A stretch of DNA of 64,000 nucleotides. Origin: Deinandra increscens subsp. villosa. Taxonomy: Eukaryota; Streptophyta; Magnoliopsida; Asterales; Asteraceae. This document shows positions 23,485-36,900 of this stretch, one piece after another. A model generated the notes under the pieces. The model ran no database searches, was not told where the DNA came from, and saw nothing but the letters and a program-made list of their open reading frames with translations. The position numbers and the translations under genes were made by a program. Where the stretch lies: the NCBI GenBank assembly GCA_039602395.1, contig JBCNJP010000025.1, positions 104,274,124-104,338,123 of the forward strand, given 5' to 3'. Numbering within the stretch: position 1 is the stretch's first letter; every line of letters starts with the position of its first letter.

Positions 23485-24955
23485 GTATTGTACAAGTAAA
23501 AAAATGCTAATAGCTAAACATTATTTAGCATCTACATATAAAATTCTTTGATAAAAATAGTATATTCATCAGGGCATGAAAACGTAGATTCATAATGAAC
23601 AACAAGTGGTGGTATTATGTTAAAAATATCTATTTGTTTCAACTTAAAAATCGGAACACTAAAATTTTGTATTTGTTTGTATTCGTTTTGCTTGTTTATA
23701 AGTTGGTTTACAGTATCTATCAAAATCAGACAAATAATTAATGTTTAAAAGTAAAGAGGGCCTGGGTAATTCTCTTTTTTCAAACAAGTGCAACTGATAC
23801 AATTTAACTGATTGTATCGATCGTACATGTTTTTGATGTACAAATTTAACATTTATAGTGAAGTTATAACACCAAAAAAGAATTAAGTGCAACTACAAGC
23901 ATAACATATATGCATGAAATCTGACAACACGATTTTGAGTAGTGTGTGTTTTAATTATCTGCGGACTATAGGACGTAATACTTTATATGGTGTGTTCTCA
24001 TAACTAGAGCCGTAATATCATAAAAGTTCACACAATCCATCAAGGTTGTATCTTGTAAAACTAGATGCTTGAATGCGTGCGACCATTTAATAAAAGTTAG
24101 AAGAATTTGAATTTTGAAGTGTCTTAGCACCCCCATTCCCTTTTGTATGTATGTATATACCAACGTAATTATGTCTAAATTATCAGACTGTATTATTATA
24201 TTAAGGTTTATTAGTATGAGCTATTTAACTTATTTGATAATACAGTCAAATAAAGACCTGTTCAGGCATTGAGAGTGCTAAGACGAATCTGAATAAGATA
24301 GTAGATGGGGAGATTAAAATTTTTCTATAGTGTTGAAATATTTTTGGACCTTCTAAATCTTTTTATTATTTTTCAATTGTAAAGTATTATTGCATTAAAA
24401 TTTAATAGGTTAAACTGGCCGAAATTTTAAAATACACAAGTTTGGGGTATTCTGGAACAATTATAAATAACCTTGAGATGGACTATATCTAGTGAGTTTA
24501 AGCAAGAAAGTGTATATCATATAGCTTTCACCCTCATAATCATCACTCACTGACTTTGTGCTCGCTTGCGAGGGTTTTACCTACTGAATGTGAGTGGTTT
24601 TCTAAACCTAATCTTAAATCTATATCAATGTTTATTATGAGATCAAAACCATCAAACATTTTAGAGGAACACTTTCATCATACACAATCGATTTATAGTT
24701 GGGTTATTCACACGGGAACCGAATTAGGGAGAACCGGTTTAACCAATTGAAAATTGATTTATAGTTGGAGAAAAAATAGCCGTCTAAAACTCATTTTTGG
24801 ACTAGTTTACCTCGTATGTTACCTCAATTTTAAGTAATTTATTAATAAAACAATGAAATTTCGTATATTAATAGTAAACCTTTTGTTTTTCAAACTTTGA
24901 CCAAATGACTTTGGTGTTTTGATGCTTTCTACGCTAAACTTTTACAGTTTATTTT
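23485..24955. other. Intergenic, no gene seen
   Basis: AT-rich spacer. Open frames here are short, overlap on both strands and match no family I know. Confidence 0.5.
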
Positions 24956-25600
24956 TTTATTTTTAACGAAATAATAAACTCATAGTTTGGCCACATATGT
25001 TTCATATACTCTTACGTTTTGTATCGTTTAACTTTTAAAGTTTTTTATTTTTTTATTTTAAGTTTTGTTGTCTTTTATTTTGGCTAGGAAACTTTTAAAT
25101 TTTATACTTTCGTTTTTAGTATATTTTTATAGTTTTATACTTTCTTTACAAGACTTTTAGACTTTTACGTTTTATACCCCTTAACTTTTTTACACTCTAA
25201 TTTTTAAACTTTTTATTTTGTTTTAGGTTTTGTTGTCTTCTACATTGCCCACGAAAGTTTTAACTTTTCTACTTTCGTTTTTAGTATACTTTTATATTTT
25301 ATACTTTCACCCCGAGACTTTCAGACTTTTACGTTTTATACCACTTAACTTAATATATTTCTATAGTTTTATACTTTCACCACATGACTTTTAGACATTT
25401 ACGTTTTATACTTCTTAATTTTTTTAACCCTCTAACTTTTAAAGTTTTTTTTGTTTTAAGTTTTTTTCTCTCCTACTTTGGCCACGAAACTTTTAACTTT
25501 TATACTTTCGCTTTTAATATACTTCTATATTTTATACTTTCACCGCGAGACTTTTAAACTTTTACGTTTTATACCACTTAATTTTTTAAACTTTCGTTCA
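24956..25600. repeat. T-rich degenerate tandem repeat
   Basis: At least three diverged units repeat the order 'cttttaa..ttttatactttcg.ttttagtata', 'ttttatactttcac..gactttt', 'acttttacgttttatacc.cttaa', 'ttttgttttaagttttgttgtct'. The marker 'actttcg.tttta' recurs near 25108, 25271 and 25503, so unit length is about 160-230 bp. The plus strand is almost free of G, a strong strand asymmetry kept in every unit. Confidence 0.65.
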
Positions 25601-26662
25601 GTATATAAATTCAACCCCACAGCAACACGCGTGGGGGTAAACATCTCATTTTTAATGATTGTAAGTTTGAATAACTTAGAATTTCTAATTATTGTCTAGT
25701 TTATCTCTTTAGATGAAATTTGAATACAACATTGTTATGCGCACATTAATATTGTGTTCATGTTTCGTCTAAAGAGATTACATTGACAACCGAATGTTTC
25801 TTTTTTTCTCTCTTGTTTTAAATCCTTTTAGCTTAGAGCTATCTGTTAACTATCCCTCAATCCTCTTGGGATTTGGGAACAAGTATGACTTTTTTAAAAA
25901 TTCTGGAAGTTAAATCCTACTAGAAACTTATAAAGTTAAGGGTCAAAAGTAACAAGTCTACATTATGTAAGGTCCTTGATTGAAACTTTTGATAAGAGAG
26001 CTTTGTTTTATCAGTCGGACCACACACACGTAATTCACCGTCGTCACCGAAGCAATTCCGGCGACGCACGGATCTCTCACCGTCAATCCATCAGTTTGCG
26101 ACACTTCTTGCAAAAGAGCTTGTGTTCTTCATTTCGTTGGCGATTTTCAAACTAGTTTAAATTCGAATCCAAGGTATGTATGGATTTCCTTTGCCCTAAT
26201 TATCGAATTATATGTCATTTGCGTATGGATGATCGATTTCAGTCTTGTAGAGCATAATCATTGTACCAGATATCATGAAGAATAGATGTATGATAAAGTG
26301 TCCGGATGAAATTTGTAAAATTAATGACTGTACTAATACACTTACTAATATGTGATGAGATAACTAGTAAACTGATGGCTTCTACATTGCCTTTTTCTTA
26401 TGTACACTGTAACTTGTTTACTTTTTTGTTTCAGTTGCGATGATTTTCTGTATTTTTGTCATAAATGATTTAATTGACAATTTATTGGTTGTTTCTAGTG
26501 TTTTAGGCATATAGTTTTCTGTAACATTATTCAAACTAATTTCTCTTTTTGTGTGTATAAACTCTCTGTTACTTGCCTAAACCAATCTGTATAGCTATTG
26601 CAGAATTTTGTGAATGCAAGCCTAAATCTTCAGCAAGAGTTCTAGTTCTGACAAACTAGATA
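25601..26662. other. Upstream region and 5' leader of the riboflavin kinase gene
   Basis: At about 26010-26173 the base composition rises (ccgtcgtcaccgaagcaattccggcg), as in a leader exon. It closes with a donor aag|gtatgt at 26174. A probable leader intron then runs to an acceptor near 26600, shortly before the ATG at 26663. Sequence 25601-26000 is AT-rich spacer. Confidence 0.45.
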
Positions 26663-29600
26663 ATGAATTCTCTAGGGAAACTGGTTTCATGTGTGATCGT
26701 TGACTTGGATGGAACACTTGTAAATACAGGTAGCCTTCTATTCTCGGAAGCAGGTGGTTTGTTTACCTTCTTTTTGCTTTCTGATGCATACAATTGTCGA
26801 AGCTTAAGTTGTTGCTTTAATCAGCATAATTTCATAATTCAAGGCTTAAGTTGTTGCTTTAATTAGCTTGATTTCAAAGCTTCAGTTGATGCATAGGTTC
26901 AATCATATTCATGATGTAAATAATTTTTTATGGTAGATGGCGTTGTGAGTGAAGTTTTGAAAGTTTACTTGGTTAAATACAAGAAGAAATGGGATGGGAG
27001 AGAGGCCCAAAAGATTATTGGTAAAACACCTATAGAAGCTGCAGCTGCTATTATTGAGGATTATGGGCTTCCTTTCTCAAAAGAAGATTTGCTTTCAGAA
27101 ATTCAACCAATGTTCTCTGATCAGTTATAAAGCCCACTCTTTCTGTTAGTTTTCACTTGCACAAAAAATGGCTGAAAAACTAAGTTATTATCAGAATGTT
27201 TACTTTCAGTGCTAAGGAAATTGTTAGAAAACCTACCGAGCAACCACCTATTTCTGCTCAAACTGTATAGAACTCTTGATGTGATTCTGATTTTATTATT
27301 CACATTGGTAGATGGTGCAAACTTAAAGCCCTGCCAGGTGCCTATCGTTTGATTCAACATTTGAGTGGTCATGGAGTGCAAATGGCATTGGCTTCTAATT
27401 CTCCAAGAGCTAGCATTGAAAAAAAGATCAGTTATCATCCTAGTAAGTTGGAACTTATTTATGATAAACACACCGAATCTTATACTTATGAGGTTTTAGA
27501 CAATCTGGCTCCTATTATAATTGTTATCTTACAAGTGTATGTTTGCAGCTTGGAAAGAATCCTTCACAACCATCATTGCTGGTGATGAAGTGAAAGCAGG
27601 AAAGCCATCTCCTGAAATGTAAGATGAAATCATTAATCCTCCAGCTAGTTTGTGTTTTTCTTACAGAATTAGATTGGATGATTCTCATCTAAATCTACTC
27701 TGGTGTTGCACCTTTTTCCGTTATCAGATTCCTGGAAGCAGCAAAGAGGCTTAGCGTTGAGCCTTCTAAATGTCTTGTCATAGAAGATTCACTGTAAGTT
27801 TGCTTTTCAGAAAAGAACTGAAATGTCTCTCGAACTGTTTGATAAATTGTTAGCTAAAGTTTCCTGGCATTAAGCCGCCAAAATGTCGTTTAGAAAACAA
27901 TTTTGATCACCTTTCTGTACGCTAAAATACAACAATCTGTTAAACTGAAATCTAGGAGACTTTTTTTTTTGGCTTACAATGTGTCTCCTTCACATAAGAT
28001 GATTTTTAACATAGGATGATTTGTTACATGTCAGACCAGGTATTACTGCTGCTAAAGCTGCTAACATGGAAGTGGTTGCTGTACCATCTCTTCCAAAGCA
28101 GTCTCATCTTTACACTGCAGCCGATGAGGTGATCAATTCACTTCTTGACCTACGTCCTGAAAAGTGGGGCCTACCTCCTTTTGAAGACTGTAAGTATCTC
28201 TCCCTGATTTATAATATTCCAGCAAACTCACTTATATGTCTGTTGTGTTCACTAATTGATTGATTTTTATTTTCAGGGATAGATGGCACTTTACCCTTAC
28301 AACCTTGGCATATTGGTGGTCCTGTCATCAAAGGTTATGGTCGGGGCTCAAAGGTGCTTGGCATACCAACAGGTTTTCCATCTTCATCTATATTGACTTG
28401 CATATATCTTTGTTTGATTTGAATTTTCTTTCACTTCCTTAGCCATCTATCAACTTGTATCTGCCGTTAGTATGTTGGAATTATGTATCTTTTAGTAAAA
28501 ATGGCAAAATGGCAACTGGTGGGATTGGGTCACAGGGTCAGTTTGCCCTAGAACCTTTTTTCTCCCAAAATTTTGAGTTTTCCTTTTTTATCAAACTAGA
28601 GTTATCTATCATTAGAAGTTAATATTAGTTTAACAATAAATTTATGGATAAATTGATTTAGGAGATTTTCTTAAAGAAAAATACACTTTGGATGACATTT
28701 GGGTGGTTCAACCCATTTAAATATCTTTTTACTTTTTCATAAGTATTATTTATACCCATTTGATCTAACCCTATTTGACTCATATATAAGTAAATGGGTC
28801 GAAATTTCTACTTTGGTTTGCGTGAAATCTTAGTTGGGTTGTACTAGAGGCTTACCGAGCTTTAATCTCAACTTGCCAGAAGATAAAGCCTTGGCTTGAT
28901 TTGCATAAACAACTTTGGAAATACTAATGTGGGCTCTTATGAAATTACGTGGGCTATTATGAAATTAGAATTGGACCTTCAAATAAATTTACAAACAATC
29001 TCTATTTAAATAAACAGATCTGGAAGTCCTCAACAAGTTACAGACCAGTGATCGACAAATATTAATCATACTAATTCTATGAACTTTTTTTTATGTCCTT
29101 TACTGTCTCAGCTAATTTATCAGTGGAAGGGTATGCAACAATCCTTTCTGAACATCCTGCGGGTGTGTATTTTGGTTGGGCCAAATTATCAACCCGTGGT
29201 TTTTACAAGATGGTTATGAGCATAGGTTGGAACCCTTACTTCAATAACACTGAAAAGACCATAGTGAGTATAATCAAATCAGCTTTAAACCTACTTTGAT
29301 TTTCAAACCATCAGTCTCTAACCTATGTTTTCTTCATCCTTCCTTTTCTACTATCAGGAACCATGGTTGCTTCATAAGTTTGATGACGATTTCTATGGAG
29401 AGGAGTTACATCTTGTTATTGTTGGCTATATCCGACCTGAGGTATCTCCCTTTGTAATAAATTACTTTTGTTCAATCATTTTCTCGAAGACAAAGAGCCC
29501 AGGTTTTTTTTGGTTAAACCCTTGTAAAAACTGATTTGGTCTTTTGTAGAGATGAAAAAATTGGAGTCTTGTCAGGTCGGGTAACGGGTCAAAACTGGTA

Positions 29601-30131
29601 AATTTTGTGTTAAGGTCTGGTCAGCAGGGGTGAGTTTGCCAAGAACACTTATTATCCAAGACTTACAAATTCTGTATATTCAGCTAACGGGTCAAATATA
29701 ATCCCTAAAATTATAACATTTGAATAATTTCTTTTTTCTTTTATAAAACTAGCTGGACATTTAACGCATTAAAAATATTCTTAATACATATGCTTGATCC
29801 ATATTACCTGGTAGAGATGAAAAATGACCAAAATTAAATTTTGGTAAATTGGTCAAAATTATGACTCTAGTTTGTAGTTACGGATTTACAAGAAGTTCGA
29901 AATTGAAAAGATTGTGCCTCCTTATAGGTTGGTTGGTCCTTGATTATTTTTATGTATTTGACATATGAATTATGATATGATTGATGACAGGCCAACTTCC
30001 CATCACTCGAAAGCCTTATCGCTAAAATTCATGAAGACGGTAAAATTGCAGAGAATGCACTTGAGCTTCCTTTATACGCCAAGTACAAAGATGACATATA
30101 CTTCAAAAGTGTTGACGACTCTCATTTATGA
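26663..30131 (+). CDS. FHY: Bifunctional riboflavin kinase / FMN phosphatase
   Basis: Ten exons keep one frame: 26663-26729, 26937-27123, 27312-27442, 27549-27618, 27728-27793, 28035-28189, 28277-28372, 29112-29263, 29358-29441, 29991-30131 (382 residues, close to the ~379 of the Arabidopsis protein). The N-terminal half is a HAD hydrolase. Motif I is VDLDGTLVNTDG at ~11-22 with the two catalytic Asp, motif II is LASNSPR, the Lys segment is VKAGKPSPEIF, and the acidic motif is VIEDSLPG. It removes phosphate from FMN. The C-terminal half (from ~225) is riboflavin kinase, making FMN from riboflavin and ATP: GYGRGSKVLGIPTANL, the GWNPYFNN segment, and FYGEELHLVIVGYIRPE with its catalytic Glu region. 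The fused order is the plant FHY arrangement. Intron 7 (28373-29111) is enlarged by repeat debris. Confidence 0.93.
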
Positions 30132-31029
30132 CATCAAATTTTTACTATTGGAACATTGGCTCTGGATATAAACTTACAATGAGGATGTTCCCATTTAAGA
30201 TTTCATGTCAGTGGGGCTGGGCATATTTCAAAAGGAATTGTAATCTGGACTGGACTACTAATAACTAAACTCATATCTGGGTAAAATACTTTGATCATTG
30301 ATACTTAAATCAAAATAATGATATGGATAAAAGAACTCGTTCCTAGTTATATGATTAACGAGTAACTAATTACATGTTGGTGGCTTTTTGTATGATCTAA
30401 GCTACTAATTAGAAATCATCTACTAATTAGGACAATTTTTTGAAATAAAATTTGTTTACCCAACAAAATTAGGAGTAAGAAAATGAACTTTTCAAAAATC
30501 TCGATGGCCTTATCACATTGACCAAGCCTACACAATCCATCTATTAGAAAATGAGGTATACCCTATGTGATGTGGTGTGTGTCATGATTCCTGTCACGTG
30601 GGTGATGACTGGACTAACCTTTATGGTTTTAGAAGGGGTATGATAGTGTAATTGTGTTATGTGATATTAGGTTATTTTTATAGCTTAAACAAAAAAAAAG
30701 TTGCATGTAATTATTTGATTGGAGGAAGCCCATTTCTTTCTCCCCTTCACGCTAGTGAAAAACCTCACGCCAACCCATCAAACTCCACCATCACGTGCAC
30801 GGGGGTGGTGTTCCGAGCCGTGATGGTTTGTGATAGGCAATTACGAATGCGTTAACGGGGTATACACCATAGCCTTATGCAATTGAATGACACAAGATTA
30901 ATTTTAGCAACCATTATATTTTTCAACTTAAAACGCCCAATCTAGATCACGTTGTTTTAAGAACCTATCAATCAAGGCAGTATAACTGTATAACTGTGTA
31001 AGTAATATTATCAAGAGATAAAACTGCTA
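30132..31029. other. 3' flank and spacer; MITE end near 30870
   Basis: The 3' untranslated region of the kinase gene is followed by spacer. A GC-rich block at about 30770-30880 ends ACACCATAGCCTTA, the terminal pattern of MITE family B. Confidence 0.4.
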
Positions 31030-31566
31030 TGACATGACATGTCTTCTAAAAAGCAGTTTTGCATCTTTAGGTTTCCTCAATCTGCATAACCCGTCTATAA
31101 GATATATAAGATTTGTGTTAGTATAAATCAGGCCTCAAACCCTTCTCTGCCATTGATCTTTTTAACTCAAAATCTTCATCGCTAAGACCAGCTTTATACG
31201 ACCCACGAATCAACACATTATATGCTACTAAACTCGGATTGTAATCCACTAATCACATTTGTTTTAGTAAAACCATCAGGTTTCAACTTATCAACCAACA
31301 ATTTCTCATACACATTCCAAAAAGACTTCATTTTTATCTAAGTCTTAAGTCTTAACAAATCTTTCATCAGATTGTTAATAAGCCACAGAGTGGATTGAGG
31401 TTCATAATTCTTAGCAAATCTCATCTTAAGAGCTTAAAGTTTCCTCTATCTTGCCTTCTTTCATAAACCCGTGAATCAAAGAACTGTAAGCACTAAGTTT
31501 AGGAATCAAACCTGCTTTAATCATATCATCTAAAAGCAGTTTTGCATCACTTGATCTCTTTTTGCT
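31030..31566 (-). pseudogene. Pentatricopeptide repeat (PPR) pseudogene
   Basis: On the minus strand, stretches of typical PPR helix pairs can be read. From the high-coordinate side come 'SSDAKLLLDDMIKAGLIP' and 'SAYSSLIHGFMKEGKIEE', later 'YNVLIRG.YKAG', 'MAEKGLRPDLY', and 'LIDGLCRLRKPKDAKLLF'. They are broken by stops and frameshifts (for example after 'KIEE' and inside the middle repeats). PPR proteins bind organelle RNA; this remnant covers perhaps four repeats and cannot be functional. Neither a start nor a targeting sequence is left. Confidence 0.75.
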
Positions 31567-31917
31567 AATTTGTAAAATTACCCTCATTTTAATTGGATAT
31601 TTAACAGAAAATTGGATGGACTTGTTAGGTCAAATGACAAGATTCTACACATCAGAGCTTCAGGAGAAAAAATTAAGTTTTTTTTTAAAGATGAAAATGA
31701 TAAAAGCCCCTGGGATGAAAATGGCTGTTAACTGTATAAAAGCACAAAATTAACAAATATGTGATTTTTGGTATAACAAGGAAGAACAGCTTTATTTTCA
31801 TACTAAACTAGAAGGGGAAAAAAGCAAGGTAGCAGCAACTCTCTTCTTATTTGAGCCTTCGTTTTGGCGCTAATAATAAGTCAACAATTCCATTCACTGC
31901 TTGTTTCTCCAGTGAAA
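31567..31917. other. Spacer and leader of the WRAP53-like gene
   Basis: AT-rich spacer, then a probable short 5' leader directly before the ATG at 31918. No TATA box stands out. Confidence 0.35.
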
Positions 31918-34900
31918 ATGGCGGAGCAGCAACAAGAAAACGCCGACCTCGAAGCAGGAGATATCATGGAAGAACAACCGACGGCCGAAAACCATTCGGA
32001 ATCTTATTCCTGGCCGCCACCAATGCGTTTCGATGTTCCTCCTCACAAAACCTACCACTTTTACAAACATTTCAGAGCCTCATCTAACCCTAATAACTTC
32101 CTCAAGGGCGTCAAATGGTAAATTACCATCTCTTTTACCAAATTCATGGATGCTTTCCCCAATATTGCAACAATTCATTCCAATTGTATTACTGTTTAAA
32201 ACAGTTTTTGCGTGTGTATAGAATAATTGCTCGTATTTCGTTGTAGGTCACCAGATGGTTCGTGCTTTTTGACGAGTTCGGATGATAATACTCTTAGTAT
32301 ATTCACATTGTAAGTAACTTATATAATCAATTCTCACTGCTTTTAGTTACATCTTTTGTGCTTTGATTGTTTGGTTGAGAAAAAAAAAAAAAAAAACTTG
32401 AATTAGTAAAACAGCTGCTTTGTTATCATCTGTTGTTCATAGACCAGATAATGGAAACTGTACAGATGAAAATGTGTGTTCTTCAGATGCTATTGAAGGT
32501 TAGTTTCTATTTCACAACTTGTCTTTGTGTTTTATCATACAAGGGAATCAATCATCTTTTTTATCTTATTTCCTCATCATACTTTTGATTTTCAGATTCA
32601 TTTCCTGCAAACCTTGCTATAACAGAGGGAGAATCCATATATGATTACTGCTGGTATCCTTACATGTCTGCTTCAGGTGCATCTATTGTCTATCTTTTAG
32701 TTTCTTTGATTGGATTCCTTTTTCCTTTGTATTAAATTTTGTAGTTACTGGTAGCATGTAAATCGGCACTCAAATTATTCACTCTAATTGTATTGTAGAT
32801 CCTGTCTCTTGTGTGTTCGCAACCACCACTCGGGACCATCCTATTCATCTCTGGGATGTGAGCACGGGCCAGGTGCTTCATCCTAATGTTTGATTGAATT
32901 TAATACTTCATCGATAAATTAACAATCTTATCAGTGTATGAAATGCCACTAAATGAGCATTACAAGTGTGTGTTTTTTTTTTCAGCCTTGAATTGTTACC
33001 ATGTCACACTGCTTTTGATTCATCATTAACCGTTATCATTCATATTATGGATAATTTTTATGTTGTATAATTATTAACACTTAATTCAAGCTGTAATTGA
33101 AGTTACGCTGCACGTATAGAGCATATGATAACATGGATGAAATAACTGCTGCATTTTCAATTGGTTTCAACCCCGCAGGAACCAAGTAAGCTTCTTCTTG
33201 TCGTGAGAAACTAAAGCTGTACTAGATTTAAAGGATCTATTCCAGTTTTTTTTTAATTGTTGTTGACATCTTGTTCTATTATACAGCCTATTAGTTTTAA
33301 AAATATTATTGCTGAAAAGTCGTTATAATTCAGGATATTTGCTGGTTACAACAAATCCATCAGGATATTTGATATTCATCGCCCTGGTAGAGATTTTGAA
33401 CTACGATCAACCATTCAAGGAAATAAGGAAGGCCAATCAGGTTGGTACACGTATATGTCTATTTTAAATAAAACTTTTTTATTTGAATAGATTAATTGAA
33501 ATTACATTTTCTTTATGTCCAGGTATCATATCTTCAGTTGCTTTTTCTCCGAGTCATACAGGGATGCTTGCTACAGGGTCATACAGCCAAACTACAGCAA
33601 TACATAGGGAAGATAATATGGAAACCTTGTATGTCCTACATGGTCAAGAAGGTGGGGTCACACATGTAAGTGGGCAAATATGGTTAGAAATTTTCATCTA
33701 ATCGGGATTAAAAGAATGGCTAATAATGGTTTTTCATCACCTTATTTACAGGTTCAGTTCTCCAAAGATGGAAACTACCTTTATACAGGGGGACGAAAGG
33801 TATAATACCTGTTTTTTTCAATACTTTTGCATACTTCTAAATTGTATTTGCCTATGTTAATCCTGCCACAATCATCTATCTTAATGAAATTGAATTTCCA
33901 CCAACCAATTTACGTTTAGTTTGGTAAGTAGTTTTATTTCTACCTTTTTTCTATGGTAATTCTCTGGTCAACATACATTACCGCTTGAGTTATCTTTAAT
34001 TGTTTGCTTAATTCATAATTCCAGAAAGTTGGAATATGTACTTCAAAAGACATCCTCTCATCGAATTACTTGTTTTTTGTGTAGGATCCATATATATTAT
34101 GCTGGGATATACGCAACACTGTTGAAATTGTATACAAGTGGGTACCTTTTTTTGCGTTCAACGTATCTTTAGCAATCTGATAAATATATTAATCTCTTTT
34201 ATAGTGTGTCCCCAATGTAATATTTACATGAATATTGTAGTTTCGTATCAATTTATCATATTATCTAATGAGATCTTCTGAGACTGATGCTTTTCTTACT
34301 TTGCTCAATTATTAGGCTATATAGATCAACGGAGACCACCAATCAACGGATACAGTTTGATATTGAGCCTTATGGTCGACATCTTGGTACTGGTGGACAG
34401 GTAGTGTTGTATATTCTCCACTTACGATCAATCCTTAGTGTCAATATATAAAACATTTCAGTAAATTAATTATTTAGCAAATGTAAATGTAGGATGGTTT
34501 GGTACATATATATGATCTTCAAACGGGTCAATGGGTGTCAAGTTTTCAAGCTGCATCAGGTTTACCATCTCACACTTTCTTATTTTGATATATATGCTCA
34601 CATATTTCCTATATCTCGAATGAGGGCCATGTTTGACTTAATGAATAATTTATTAGATCGTTTGACTACTAGAAACGTATCTAAAATGTCGTTGAAATTT
34701 ACGCAAGGAAAATGCTGAATCTATTTTCAGACAACCAAAAAGAAAAATAAAATATTACATTTAGTTTGGCATGGATAATGTAATATCCTTTATATTAGGC
34801 ATATTTTTAAGAAGTGCTACTACTCTGCCACACTTTTTAATTAGCACATACTTAAGTTTGCTTTACTGTTTCCTTTCGGACTTTGGGTGCAGATACCGTT

Positions 34901-35675
34901 AGTGGTTTCTCTTTCCATCCACTTTTGCCAATGGCCACCACTACATCAGGACACCGGCGATTTGGACCTCTTGATGACTCTGATGGTGATTTGAATTTGA
35001 CTTTACTAGGTATATTTTTCTAACCCTTTACTATCATTTAACATGACACGTTTTTGCTCATTTAAGCAAATGATTTTTAGGTCCATTATATTGGCATTAA
35101 TGCTTGTAGTTATTCAAAATCAAAGTCAAAGTCAAAGATCATTGTTCTTTTTTCTTTTAACCCGAAATTGTTGAAGGTTAATGGTTCATGGCAATTGATA
35201 AGAAAAGATCAACCACTCTGTAAAATTCAACCTTAAGACAGATATGCAAATGGTAGTATTTTGAACGATACAATTCAAATACTATTCTACTTATATGAGT
35301 GTGTCCATTCATTGATTAAATTAGTTGATCCAAGTCCTTGTCGAATTCTTAAAGGGGCAATGGTCAAAGTTTGGAAACCACTTGTGTAGATATAACTTCT
35401 ACTTTTTTTTTTCTTGAAACTTATCAGGACCAACTATCAGATCCTTGTTTCTGTATTACCTACAGATATATTCATTATATGAACTTGACCTTTTCTATTC
35501 TTTTGCAGTTTTTAGTAGTGTTCTTACTATCGTTTTTATATTTGATGTAGATGACGAGAATTGTGCTTCAGTTTGGAGTTTCCCTGTTTATTCAGCTGAG
35601 GATTATGATGCAAACACCGAGCCTGTGGCCTCAAATAGTCAATTTGATCAAGAAAACTCATTCCAAGATCCTTGA
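31918..35675 (+). CDS. WRAP53/TCAB1-like WD40 protein (telomerase Cajal body protein)
   Basis: Fourteen exons keep one frame: 31918-32117, 32247-32309, 32443-32498, 32596-32676, 32799-32872, 33103-33185, 33334-33440, 33523-33665, 33752-33799, 34085-34137, 34316-34400, 34493-34559, 34893-35009, 35551-35675 (433 residues). After an acidic N-terminus come WD40 blades: KGVKWSPDGSCFLTSSDDNTLSIF; YCWYPYMSASDPVSCVFATT with HPIHLWDVSTG; the marker stretch LRCTYRAYDNMDEITAAFS; IGFNPAGTKIFAGYNKSIRIFD; SVAFSPSHTGMLATGSYSQ; VQFSKDGNYLYTGGRKDPYILCWD; and FDIEPYGRHLGTGGQDGLVHIYD. The 'Y-RAYD..DEI' and 'ILCWDIR' features are typical of WRAP53. The family binds CAB-box RNAs and brings telomerase and scaRNAs to Cajal bodies. 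The start ATG opens MAEQQQENAD in good context. Confidence 0.92.
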
Positions 35676-36188
35676 CCTACATTCATTAGTCCAGGTCAAT
35701 CTTTTCGAATTAGCAATCCATATTTTTGGGACCGTAAAGACTTGTGTATTGTGTGGAATGCTGTAAGTTTTGTAGGACAATGTACATTGGAGATGGTCTT
35801 TTGGGGAAGTGTTACTACAATGGTTCTTGTTGTTCATGCTTAAGATTATGACCGCACTTTAGCTTTCAATCCTTTCATTACTCGAGCCTTATGTTACTCT
35901 TGGAATAGGAAGTGATTTTGCGTAAAAGTTGGGACACCAATTTTAATTCATGTTTTCCTACTTATTCCTATATAACACAATAACCAACTTCTTTCTAGAA
36001 GAAACCAAAAACCTTTTTTATATTAAATATATTAAAGTTGAAATAAGTTAACATATGAGATTTAGCTCGGCCGGCATAACTCATTATTTACTTAATGAAG
36101 GTCTCCGGTTTCGAGCCTATGCGTCACCATCTTTTTTTCATAATTATTAAACCTGCAACAAGTGCACTCTAGACTCGCGATTGCAAAT
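35676..36188. other. 3' untranslated region of the WD40 gene and spacer
   Basis: The sequence at 35789-35888 is probable 3' untranslated region, and it has a diverged second copy at 39413-39495. The remainder is spacer. Confidence 0.5.
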
Positions 36189-36250
36189 GGAAGTATACTA
36201 TATATAGGTGGATGACGTCGGAAGTATACTATATATAGGTGGATCACGTC
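36189..36250. repeat. Two tandem 31-bp units
   Basis: The unit starts GGAAGTATACTATATATAGG and ends ACGTC. It is repeated head to tail (36189-36219, 36220-36250) with a single difference, indicating a recent slippage duplication. Confidence 0.9.
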
Positions 36251-36297
36251 ATCCATCCAATTAGCTTGCGAATTTCCTTAAAATACGTTTACAATCA

Positions 36298-36665
36298 GGT
36301 TTGCAAAACCAAAAAATACCAAAAAATGTTTTAGAAAGAAATTAAAAAGTTTGCATAACTAAAAAAATGTTATAGAAAGAAATTAAAAATAACTAAATAA
36401 CCAGGTAGTTTAAAAACAATGCTTACTAACAAGTTTGCAAATTTTAAAAATGTTTTAGAAAGAAATTAAAAAGTTTGCAAAATTAAATAAATGTTTTAGA
36501 AAGAAATTAAAAAGTTTGCAAAACTAAATAAATGTTTTAGAAAGAAATTAAAAGTAGTGAAAAAACCAAATAATTAGGAAACAACGTTTACTAACAAGTT
36601 TGCAAATTAAAAAAAAATAATGCTTTATAAAGAAATTAAAAATAGTGAAAAAACCAAATAATCAA
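36298..36665. repeat. AT-rich tandem repeat, ~45-bp unit
   Basis: Six or so units carry 'aagtttgcaaa..taaa', then 'aatgttttagaaagaaatt'. A longer second-level unit includes 'caaataatt..aacaacgtttactaac' and appears at about 36400 and 36560. It is a local minisatellite without coding potential. Confidence 0.8.
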
Positions 36666-36669
36666 ACCT

Positions 36670-36900
36670 ATATGTATCGGTTCGTACCGGTTCGGGACCG
36701 GTTTTCTTCGAAACCACTTTGTGAAAAAACCTGTTTTGCATCGGTTTTTTACTTCACATATTAGCTCACATACTTAGAACATATTACGAACCTGCAGTCT
36801 GGATTATAAATCGGAATGACAATTGAATATACTTTTTACATAAACCGGTCCCGGTTCAAATCCGGTTTTCCGGTCCTCGAACCGTTTTTTTTCATGTCTA
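36670..36900. repeat. CCGGTT-rich inverted repeat, probable MITE
   Basis: The left part (atcggttcgtaccggttcgggaccgg) and the right part (ccggtcccggttcaaatccggttttccggtcctcgaaccg) are partly inverted copies. They resemble the composition of the hAT MITEs at 49.6-54.9 kb but do not share their ends. No target duplication was found. Confidence 0.4.

Noticed and set aside
36298..36665. CRISPR-like regular repeats
   Set aside because: Units are contiguous and AT-rich without unique spacers, in a plant genome; an ordinary minisatellite.
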